The position numbers and the translations under genes were made by a program. Below are positions 24,630 through 34,600 of a stretch of 64,000 nt of DNA, in pieces; position 1 is the first letter of the stretch; the number at the start of each line of letters is the position of its first letter. The notes beneath the pieces are model-generated. The model saw only the letters and a program-made list of their open reading frames with translations. It ran no database searches and was not told the origin of the DNA. The DNA comes from Flavobacterium sp. PMTSA4 (GTDB lineage Bacteria > Bacteroidota > Bacteroidia > Flavobacteriales > Flavobacteriaceae). Location: contig NZ_CP134890.1 in assembly GCF_032098525.1 (NCBI RefSeq), positions 744,001 through 808,000 of the forward strand, given 5' to 3'.

Positions 24630-25516
24630 ATCATCCCTTGATACATAGCCTTCACGATACCATCGGCAAGACCAATTTTTGGCACATAAATTTTAGTGGC
24701 ACCGCTCCATTTCATGGCGTTGAGATATATTTTGGTAGCAGGTATAATCACGTCGGCTCTATCGGTGTTTAGCCCAAGTTCGGCAATTCTCTGTTCGTAG
24801 GTTAACGAATTGAGGTATTGGTATTGTGAATTGAGGTATAAATAGGTTAACGGTTGGTCTTGCTGTTTGCCCGAGAGCTTGAATATCTTATTGATGTTTC
24901 CACCCGAACCTATAAGTATCACGTTGTCGAGTTCTTGGGTATTGGTTTTTATCCATTTTTCAATTTCATGCCAAACGATGTCGTTTACCATTTCATTCAG
25001 CAAACGAACGGTACCGTTTTTAAACGATTTGGAAGCAATCATTTTACCATCATTAAATAATGAAAACTCCGTACTTCCACCACCAACATCTACATATAAA
25101 TAGGCTTGGTCTGTTTTTATAAACGAATGCAAATCGGTTGAGGCAATAATTGCCGCTTCGTTTTTGCCGTCAATAATATCAATCATTATATCGGATTGTT
25201 GGTAGATATAATCGGCAACTTCTTTTCCGTTGTAGGCTTCGCGCATAGCAGAAGTAGCGCAGGCTTTATACTTTTCTATTTTATAAACTTTCATTAAAAG
25301 CTTGAAAGCTTTCATGGCATCAACCATTCGGTCAATATTGTCTTCGGATATTTCGCCTACGGTAAATGCATCTTGACCAAGACGAATTGGCACACGGATG
25401 AGCGCACTTTTATTGAATTGGGTTTCTTTTCCGGGTTGTTCAACAATATTAGATATGAGCATTCGCATGGCATTGGAACCAATATCAATTGCTGCATATT
25501 TTTTAATAGTAATCAT
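24626..25516 (-). CDS. ppx: Exopolyphosphatase (Ppx/GppA family)
   Basis: A 296-aa ASKHA-fold phosphatase. The phosphate-1 loop AAIDIGSNAMRMLI begins at residue 8, the phosphate-2 motif YVDVGGGSTEFSLF near 138, and the adenosine-type motif ILIGSGGNINKIF near 200. It lacks the C-terminal HD domain of long Ppx enzymes, as usual in Bacteroidota. It hydrolyses terminal phosphates of polyphosphate or pppGpp. Its ATG overlaps the stop of ppk1 by one base (TAATG), so translational coupling is likely. Confidence 0.93.
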   Translation of the reverse strand: MITIKKYAAIDIGSNAMRMLISNIVEQPGKETQFNKSALIRVPIRLGQDAFTVGEISEDNIDRMVDAMKAFKLLMKVYKIEKYKACATSAMREAYNGKEVADYIYQQSDIMIDIIDGKNEAAIIASTDLHSFIKTDQAYLYVDVGGGSTEFSLFNDGKMIASKSFKNGTVRLLNEMVNDIVWHEIEKWIKTNTQELDNVILIGSGGNINKIFKLSGKQQDQPLTYLYLNSQYQYLNSLTYEQRIAELGLNTDRADVIIPATKIYLNAMKWSGATKIYVPKIGLADGIVKAMYQGMI

Positions 25517-27663
25517 TATTTATTTTTTTCGGGTAAAGGACAATTTGAATTCAAGACTTCATTATTATGGTCTAAAAAATAGTTGTAGGTTTCAAATTGT
25601 GCTCTAAATACTGGTTCGTCTTTCGCTCTAACTCTATAGTGATTGTCTAAATTTTCAGAATGGATGCGTGCTTTCACATTTCCTTTCCAGCCAATTTCGA
25701 AGGTGTCAATAATAGCTTTCTTTATGTCTTCATCATAAATTGGACAAGTAACTTCTACTCTACCATCAAGGTTTCTTCGCATAAAATCGGCAGAAGAAAT
25801 AAATACTTCAGGATTGTCATTATTGCAAAAAATAAATACTCTCGAATGTTCAAGATAATTATCAACGATGCTAATGGCTTCTATATTTTCACTCATGCCT
25901 TTGGCTCTAGGTATTAGCGAACAAATTCCTCTAACTTGTAACTTTATTTTCACTCCAGCATTACTGGCTTCATATAACTTATCAATTATAGGATAATCCG
26001 AAAGGCTATTCATTTTCAAATTCATGTATGCAGGTCTACCCATTTTTGCATTTTGAATTTCCCTATCTATTAGCTTATTAAATCTAGTTCGTGTATAATG
26101 AGGAGAGACAATTAAATGTTTATATCTATGAATTCTATAATTTACATCAAAGAAGGCGAATATCTTGGTTACATCTTTTAGTATTTGCTGATGACAGGTG
26201 AAAAGCGTTAAATCAGTATAAATTTTTGCAGTTGATTCGTTGAAGTTTCCTGTAGAAATAAAACCGTAACGTTTTATTTTTTCGTTTTCAAGTCGCTCAA
26301 TTACACAAATTTTACTGTGAACTTTTAATCCTTTAATACCAAAAATAAGTTCAATGCCTTCTTGTTGCATCAACTCGGCATACGATATATTAGTAGCTTC
26401 ATCAAAACGTGCCTGAAGTTCAATTTGTACGGTTACTTTCTTTCCATTCTTAGCTGCATTAATAAGTGAACTGATTATTTGAGAGTTTTTTGCAAGACGA
26501 TAAAGTGTAATTCTTATTGAAACTACTTTTGGGTCTAATGCTGCTTCTCTTAAAAATTTTATCAAATATGAATAGGATTGATATGGAGTGTGCACCAAAT
26601 AATCTTTTTTGGCAATACGATTTAAAATACTACCATCCAACGAAAGTCCTTCGACAGGTAACGGATCTTTTTGTTGGTACAATAAATCCTTTCTGCCCAA
26701 ATCTGGAAACGACATATAATCACGACGGTTATGGTATTTTCCACCAGGAATAATACTATCTGTAGATTCAATTCCCATTTTGGTTAAGAAAAATTGAAGC
26801 GTATCTTTTTCAATCGCTTGGTCGTAAACAAAACGAACAGGTTCGCCAATTCTTCTATCTTTTACAGAAGTTGCTATTTTTTCTAGCATACTTTTACTCA
26901 TGTCACTATCAATATCTAATTGAGCGTCACGAGTGATTTTTATCATATGAACAGAAATACTTTCGTAATCAAAAATATTAAATATGCTTGCCAAATTCAA
27001 TCGAATAACATCATCAAGAAGGATAATATATTGCTTGTTCTCTTTTGGAGGAAGCACAAAAAATCTATTAAAAGACTTAGGGATTTCAATTAAAGCATAC
27101 CTGATTTCTTTCTTTTTCTTTTTTACAATATCAAGAACAGAAGATGATTTCTCTTCACTTTTCATTACTAATCTAACCGTCAAATAACCAGTATTATCAA
27201 TCAATAATGGAAATTCAGCCAAATCGTTAAGAATAATGGTAACCAATTCTTGGCTAACTTTTTGAATAAAAAAATCTTTAATATATTCTTCTTGTGACTG
27301 GTCAACTTGTGTTTCGTCAACAATTATAATATTCTGTTTCTCAAGTTGCTTTTCAATTTTATTAAGTACTTTTAAACTTTCCGACTGTTGTTTAATTACA
27401 ATTTTGGTAATATCTTTTACTAATTGTTGCGCTGAAATTCCTCCTAAGACTTTTTCACCAGAAACACCAGAAAGCGAAAGTCTTCGCACTGCTGCGAATC
27501 TTACTCTAAAAAATTCATCTAAGTTATTGGAAAAAATCCCTAAAAATCGAAGTCGCTCAAGTAACGGTACTGTATCGTCGGCTGCTTCTTGTAAAACTCT
27601 AGCATTAAATGCCAACCAACTTTTTTCCCTATCTATATAAGAATAGTTTTTTTCTTCACTCAT
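25516..27663 (-). CDS. ppk1: Polyphosphate kinase 1
   Basis: A 715-aa PPK1 with N-terminal helical domain (YIDREKSWLAFNARVLQEA, residues 6-110), head domain, and two phospholipase-D-like catalytic domains. The autophosphorylated His is in IKGLKVHSKICVIE near residue 443; RITLYRLAKNSQI near 383 and VFISSADFMRRNLDGRVEV near 625 are also conserved. It makes polyphosphate reversibly from ATP. The middle gene of sixA-ppk1-ppx; the sixA stop is 3 bp upstream. Confidence 0.96.
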   Translation of the reverse strand: MSEEKNYSYIDREKSWLAFNARVLQEAADDTVPLLERLRFLGIFSNNLDEFFRVRFAAVRRLSLSGVSGEKVLGGISAQQLVKDITKIVIKQQSESLKVLNKIEKQLEKQNIIIVDETQVDQSQEEYIKDFFIQKVSQELVTIILNDLAEFPLLIDNTGYLTVRLVMKSEEKSSSVLDIVKKKKKEIRYALIEIPKSFNRFFVLPPKENKQYIILLDDVIRLNLASIFNIFDYESISVHMIKITRDAQLDIDSDMSKSMLEKIATSVKDRRIGEPVRFVYDQAIEKDTLQFFLTKMGIESTDSIIPGGKYHNRRDYMSFPDLGRKDLLYQQKDPLPVEGLSLDGSILNRIAKKDYLVHTPYQSYSYLIKFLREAALDPKVVSIRITLYRLAKNSQIISSLINAAKNGKKVTVQIELQARFDEATNISYAELMQQEGIELIFGIKGLKVHSKICVIERLENEKIKRYGFISTGNFNESTAKIYTDLTLFTCHQQILKDVTKIFAFFDVNYRIHRYKHLIVSPHYTRTRFNKLIDREIQNAKMGRPAYMNLKMNSLSDYPIIDKLYEASNAGVKIKLQVRGICSLIPRAKGMSENIEAISIVDNYLEHSRVFIFCNNDNPEVFISSADFMRRNLDGRVEVTCPIYDEDIKKAIIDTFEIGWKGNVKARIHSENLDNHYRVRAKDEPVFRAQFETYNYFLDHNNEVLNSNCPLPEKNK

Positions 27664-27666
27664 AAA

Positions 27667-28152
27667 TTATTCTAAGTCTTTTGGAAAAACAACTCTTGTC
27701 GTTTCTCCTTTTGAAATGTTTTGCCAAGAATTTGTTTGAAATGTTATAGATACAAATCCAGAAGTTGAAACATTATCAATATTAATGTTGCCAAATTTAT
27801 TAACAAAATTAGTAATTGCCTCGTTATGTCCAAAAAGAATTAGGTTATCAAATTGATCACTGCAACTTTTTATGGAATTTTCTAATTTATGAAGGTCAAA
27901 AGTATATAGTTCTTTTTTAAAAATAATACTTTCAATAGGGCATAAAAAATTTTGAGTGAATATAATCGCAGTTTCCATAGCTCTTTTTGCAGCACTAGAC
28001 CAAATAACAAAAGTCTCAGGCAAATACTTTACTACTTTACTTGAAACTAAATGTGCATTTTGTATTCCTCTGTTTGACAATGGTCTATCAAAATCTTGAA
28101 CTGGTAAATCCCAACTCGATTTTGCATGTCTAACTAATATTAATTGTTTCAT
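27667..28152 (-). CDS. sixA: SixA-like histidine phosphatase
   Basis: A 161-aa histidine-phosphatase-superfamily protein. The catalytic RHG-type motif appears as LVRHAKSSWD at residue 6 (R7, H8), the second Arg lies in SSAAKRAMETA near 58, and the second His in LILFGHNEAI near 107. SixA-type enzymes remove phosphoryl groups from phosphohistidine. First gene of the polyphosphate operon, which is a suggestive pairing because PPK1 acts through a phosphohistidine. Confidence 0.88.
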   Translation of the reverse strand: MKQLILVRHAKSSWDLPVQDFDRPLSNRGIQNAHLVSSKVVKYLPETFVIWSSAAKRAMETAIIFTQNFLCPIESIIFKKELYTFDLHKLENSIKSCSDQFDNLILFGHNEAITNFVNKFGNINIDNVSTSGFVSITFQTNSWQNISKGETTRVVFPKDLE

Positions 28153-28691
28153 GACTTAAATTTTGAAAAGCAATTATTGATTTATAAATATAGTTAAATA
28201 TTAATTAACTATAAAAAATAATTTAAAACCATTAAAGAGGTTTACAAACAAATTTTAAACTAAATAAGATTTACTTACAAAAGTTTTCAACAAACTAATG
28301 TTAAATTTTATTTGTAGTATTTTTATACATTAAAAATATATAAAAACGCATTTTAACCTATTTTTTTGCATTTTGTCGATACTTTTTTTGGTGGAATAAA
28401 AAATATGAAATACTTTCGATGAAGAAATTAACAATAAAACAAAACAAATGAACAATAAAAAAGAAAACAAACGGCAAAAAAAGCTCGACGAAAGGTTTAA
28501 AAAGTAATAAAATAGACACTTTATCGAGTTTTCAAGCTATTTGTAGAAAAAATTAAGCATTAATTAACAATGTGCATAATTTAGCCTCAAATAGTTTAAC
28601 CCAAATTATCTCTATCTCATAAATGCCTACGTTCATGAATTCAAGCCCTAAATGGAACTTTTCAAAAAATTATTCTACTAAATTAAAATGT
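28153..28691. other. Long intergenic region between sixA and the giant adhesin
   Basis: About 540 bp, very AT-rich, divergent on both sides and expected to hold both promoters. No exact TAnnTTTG was found upstream of the adhesin; the nearest is TAATTTAG at 28577-28584, one mismatch away. A 19-codon lysine-rich ORF at 28448-28507 was seen but not accepted. No hairpin with a T tract and no GCAATCGATTGC palindrome is present here. Confidence 0.6.
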
Positions 28692-31600
28692 ATGAAATCA
28701 AAAATTACACTTTTATTACTTATCCTCTTCACGACAATAGGTAATTTGTATTCGCAATTTGATGCTCAACATCCCGACTTAAGAAATTGTGGAGTTGCTC
28801 CTAATTATTACTTGGATGTATTTAATTGTAATTCAAACAATTTTACATTAAATAATGTTTTCTTGAGTCTGACAAATGTTAATGGTCAACCAATCAACAA
28901 TACCACATGTACTATTGGAGTTACTCAACAAGTATATGTTATGTTGAACTACACTTCAAATGCAAGTAACACACCGAACAACTGTAGATTATTTGCAGAT
29001 TTAACAATAGACAATGTTGTAACACCAATTAATGCCTATTTAGGTAGCATAACACCTGGTGCAGGTCAAAGACTTATTTATGGACCTTTCAACTGGACAT
29101 GTGGACAAGAATTAACTTTAAACAGAATTTTAGTTGTTTGGAGAACTGGAGGAAGTTCAGCTCAATTGGCTTCTTATAACTGTAGTACTTATGGTTCGTC
29201 TCAATGTGAGCTACCTGGAAATACCATTATTACAAAGCCATTAGCAGTACAATTCACTTACGTTGCATGTAAAAATGGAAATAACACAACTGTTTCTTTC
29301 ACTTCTACATCAAATGGAGGAACACCTCCATATACGTATGCATGGGATTTTGATAACAATGGAACTACTGATTCTACTTTAGCAAATCCAACCTTTACAT
29401 ATACTACACCAAATAACACGGCTAAATTAACCGTAACCGATTCAATGGGATTGACAAATAGTTATACTATGACAATTATTATTCCATCAGAAATTTTATT
29501 AACTGAAACTCATACAAATGTAAGTTGTAGTGGTGGAAATACTGGCTCAATTGATTTAAGCGTTTCTGGAGGTGCTCCAGGATATACTTATTTATGGTCA
29601 AACGGAGCTACTACACAAGATTTAAGTGGTTTATCAGCTGGTACATATAATGTAACTGTTACTGATTCTAAAGGATGTCAAAAAACTTTATCGGTAATTA
29701 TAAGTGGTGGTGATAATACTCCTCCAGTAGTTAATGCGCCAGCAAACACTACAATTGAAGGTTGTGTTACATCTGCAATTGCTACGATAAGCAATCTGCC
29801 TTTTTCTAGTTCACAAGCAACAATTTCAAATGCTGCATTTACTTTAGCAGGAGCTTCATACACTGATGCATCAGCTATTGCTAGTTTTACCTATCAAGAT
29901 ATAGTTAGCGGAAGTTGTCCTACTATTGTAACTAGAACTTTCAGAGTAACTGATGTTTGCAACAATGTAGGCTCTGCAGTACAAACTTTTACCATAAGAG
30001 ATACAACAGCTCCTGTGATTGCAACTTTACCTGCAACTTCTACCATAAACTGTCCGGCTACACCTAGCTTTGCTACAGCAACGGCAACGGATGCTTGTGG
30101 AAATCCTAACTTAAGTTTTAATGATGTTACAACTCCTGGTACTTGTGCTGGTTCGTATTCGGTAACCAGAACTTGGACAGCTACCGATGCGTGTGGTAAT
30201 TCTTCTACGGCTACTCAAACTATTAATGTTCAAGATACAACGGCGCCAGTGATTGCTGCTTTACCTGCGCCATCAACTATCAACTGTCCTGATACACCTA
30301 GCTTTGCTACGGCTACAGCTACTGACGCGTGTGGTTCTGGTGCTACTTTAACTTTTAATGATGTTACAACTCCTGGTCAATGTGCTGGTTCGTATTCAGT
30401 TACTAGAACCTGGACGGCTACCGATGCGTGTGGTAATACTTCTACAGCTACGCAAACTATTAATGTAATTGATACTACTGCGCCTGTAATTGCTGCTTTA
30501 CCTGCGCCATCAACTATCAACTGTCCTGATACACCTAGCTTTGCTACGGCTACAGCTACCGATGCGTGTGGTTCTGGTGCTACTTTAACTTTTAATGATG
30601 TTACAACTCCTGGTACTTGTGCTGGTTCGTATTCAGTTACTAGAACCTGGACGGCTACCGATGCGTGTGGTAATACTTCTACAGCTACGCAAACTATTAA
30701 TGTAATTGATACTACTGCGCCTGTAATTGCTCAGTTACCAGCAGAATCTACTATCAACTGTCCTGATACACCTAGCTTTGCTACGGCTACAGCTACTGAC
30801 GCGTGTGGTTCTGGTGCTACTTTAACTTTTAATGATGTTACAACTCCTGGTACTTGTGCTGGTTCGTATTCAGTTACTAGAACCTGGACGGCTACCGATG
30901 CGTGTGGTAATACTTCTACAGCTACGCAAACTATTAATGTTCAAGATACAACGGCGCCAGTGATTGCTGCTTTACCTGCGCCATCAACTATCAACTGTCC
31001 TGATACACCTAGCTTTGCTACGGCTACAGCTACCGATGCGTGTGGTTCTGGTGCTACTTTAACTTTTAATGATGTTACAACTCCTGGTCAATGTGCTGGT
31101 TCGTATTCAGTTACTAGAACCTGGACGGCTACCGATGCGTGTGGTAATACTTCTACAGCTACGCAAACTATTAATGTAATTGATACTACTGCGCCTGTAA
31201 TTGCTGCTTTACCTGCGCCATCAACTATCAACTGTCCTGATACACCTAGCTTTGCTACGGCTACAGCTACCGATGCGTGTGGTTCTGGTGCTACTTTAAC
31301 TTTTAATGATGTTACAACTCCTGGTACTTGTGCTGGTTCGTATTCAGTTACTAGAACCTGGACGGCTACCGATGCGTGTGGTAATACTTCTACAGCTACG
31401 CAAACTATTAATGTAATTGATACTACTGCGCCTGTAATTGCTCAGTTACCAGCAGAATCTACTATCAACTGTCCTGATACACCTAGCTTTGCTACGGCTA
31501 CAGCTACTGACGCGTGTGGTTCTGGTGCTACTTTAACTTTTAATGATGTTACAACTCCTGGTCAATGTGCTGGTTCGTATTCAGTTACTAGAACCTGGAC

Positions 31601-34600
31601 GGCTACCGATGCGTGTGGTAATTCTTCTACAGCTACGCAAACTATTAATGTAATTGATACTACTGCGCCTGTAATTGCTCAGTTACCAGCAGAATCAACT
31701 ATCAACTGTCCTGATACACCTAGCTTTGCTACGGCTACAGCTACTGACGCGTGTGGTTCTGGTGCTACTTTAACTTTTAATGATGTTACAACTCCTGGTC
31801 AATGTGCTGGTTCGTATTCAGTTACTAGAACCTGGACGGCTACTGACGCTTGTGGTAATTCTTCTACGGCTTCTCAAACTATTAATGTTCAAGATACAAC
31901 GGCGCCAGTGATTGCTGCTTTACCTGCGCCATCAACTATCAACTGTCCTGATACACCTAGCTTTGCTACGGCTACAGCTACTGACGCGTGTGGTTCTGGT
32001 GCTACTTTAACTTTTAATGATATTACAACTCCTGGTACTTGTGCTGGTTCGTATTCAATTACTAGAACCTGGACGGCTACTGACGCTTGTGGTAATTCTT
32101 CTACGGCTTCTCAAACTATTAATGTTCAAGATACAACGGCGCCAGTGATTGCTGCTTTACCTGCGCTATCAACTATCAACTGTCCTGATACACCTAGCTT
32201 TGCTACGGCTACGGCTACTGACGCGTGTGGTTCTGGTGCTACTTTAACTTTTAATGATGTTACAACTCCTGGTCAATGTGCTGGTTCGTATTCAATTACT
32301 AGAACCTGGACGGCTACCGATGCGTGTGGTAATACTTCTACAGCTACGCAAACTATTAATGTTCAAGATACAACGGCGCCAGTGATTGCTGCTTTACCTG
32401 CGCCATCAACTATCAACTGTCCTGATACACCTAGCTTTGCTACGGCTACAGCTACCGATGCGTGTGGTTCTGGTGCTACTTTAACTTTTAATGATGTTAC
32501 AACTCCTGGTCAATGTGCTGGTTCGTATTCAGTTACTAGAACCTGGACGGCTACCGATGCGTGTGGTAATACTTCTACAGCTACGCAAACTATTAATGTT
32601 CAAGATACAACGGCGCCAGTGATTGCTGCTTTACCTGCGCCATCAACTATCAACTGTCCTGATACACCTAGCTTTGCTACGGCTACAGCTACCGATGCGT
32701 GTGGTTCTGGTGCTACTTTAACTTTTAATGATGTTACAACTCCTGGTACTTGTGCTGGTTCGTATTCAGTTACTAGAACCTGGACGGCTACTGACGCTTG
32801 TGGTAATTCTTCTACGGCTTCTCAAACTATTAATGTTCAAGATACAACGGCGCCAGTGATTGCTGCTTTACCTGCGCCATCAACTATCAACTGTCCTGAT
32901 ACACCTAGCTTTGCTCAAGCTACGGCTACTGACGCGTGTGGTTCTGGTGCTACTTTAACTTTTAATGATGTTACAACTCCTGGTCAATGTGCTGGTTCGT
33001 ATTCAATTACTAGAACCTGGACGGCTACTGACGCTTGTGGTAATTCTTCTACGGCTTCTCAAACTATTAATGTTCAAGATACAACGGCGCCAGTGATTGC
33101 TGCTTTACCTGCGCCATCAACTATCAACTGTCCTGATACACCTAGCTTTGCTACGGCTACAGCTACTGACGCGTGTGGTTCTGGTGCTACTTTAACTTTT
33201 AATGATATTACAACTCCTGGTACTTGTGCTGGTTCGTATTCAATTACTAGAACCTGGACGGCTACTGACGCTTGTGGTAATTCTTCTACGGCTTCTCAAA
33301 CTATTAATGTTCAAGATACAACGGCGCCAGTGATTGCTGCTTTACCTGCGCCATCAACTATCAACTGTCCTGATACACCTAGCTTTGCTACGGCTACAGC
33401 TACTGACGCGTGTGGTTCTGGTGCTACTTTAACTTTTAATGATGTTACAACTCCTGGTCAATGTGCTGGTTCGTATTCAGTTACTAGAACCTGGACGGCT
33501 ACTGACGCTTGTGGTAATTCTTCTACGGCTTCTCAAACTATTAATGTTCAAGATACAACGGCGCCAGTGATTGCTGCTTTACCTGCGCCATCAACTATCA
33601 ACTGTCCTGATACACCTGAGTTTGCTCAAGCTACGGCTACTGACGCGTGTGGTTCTGACTTTACTTTGACTTCTAATGATGTAACTACACCTGGTCAATG
33701 TGCTGGTTCGTATTCAATTACTAGAACCTGGACGGCTACTGACGCTTGTGGTAATTCTTCTACGGCTTCTCAAACTATTAATGTTCAAGATACAACGGCG
33801 CCAGTGATTGCTGCTTTACCTGCGCCATCAACTATCAACTGTCCTGATACACCTAGCTTTGCTACGGCTACAGCTACTGACGCGTGTGGTTCTGGTGCTA
33901 CTTTAACTTTTAATGATATTACAACTCCTGGTACTTGTGCTGGTTCGTATTCAATTACTAGAACCTGGACGGCTACCGATGCGTGTGGTAATTCTTCTAC
34001 AGCTACGCAAACTATTAATGTAATTGATAATACGGCTCCTGTAATATCAACCAATGCAAGTAATATTATTGTTGAATGTGACGGACAAGGTAATCAAACA
34101 GCATTAAACGATTGGTTATTAAATAATGGAGGTGCAATTGCAAGTGACGAGTGTTCAAATATAACTTGGACAAATAATTTCAATGCACTTTCAAATGATT
34201 GTTCTGCAGCTGTTACTGTAATTTTTACAGCTACAGATGAATGTTTAAACAGTAGTTCTACTAGTGCAACATTTACAGTAAACGACACTCAAAATCCAAT
34301 AATAAATCAGCTACCTGCGGAATCAACTATCAACTGTCCGGCTACGCCTGAGTTCGCTCAAGCTACGGCTACTGATAATTGTGATGATAATGTTCTATTG
34401 ACTTCTAATGATGTAACTACACCTGGTCAATGTGCTGGTTCGTATTCAGTTACTAGAACTTGGACGGCTACCGATGCGTGTGGTAATACTTCTACAGCTA
34501 CGCAAACTATTAATATTCAAGATACAACTGCGCCTGTAATTGCTCAGTTACCAGCAGAATCTACTATCAACTGTCCGGCTACGCCTGAGTTCGCTCAAGC

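Noticed and set aside
28448..28507. 19-codon lysine-rich ORF (MNNKKENKRQKKLDERFKK) upstream of the giant adhesin
   Set aside because: Very short, composition typical of AT-rich intergenic sequence, and no promoter or start signal was found.
33785..34054. 89-aa - strand ORF within the repeat array
   Set aside because: Antisense frame of the coding repeats; no independent support.
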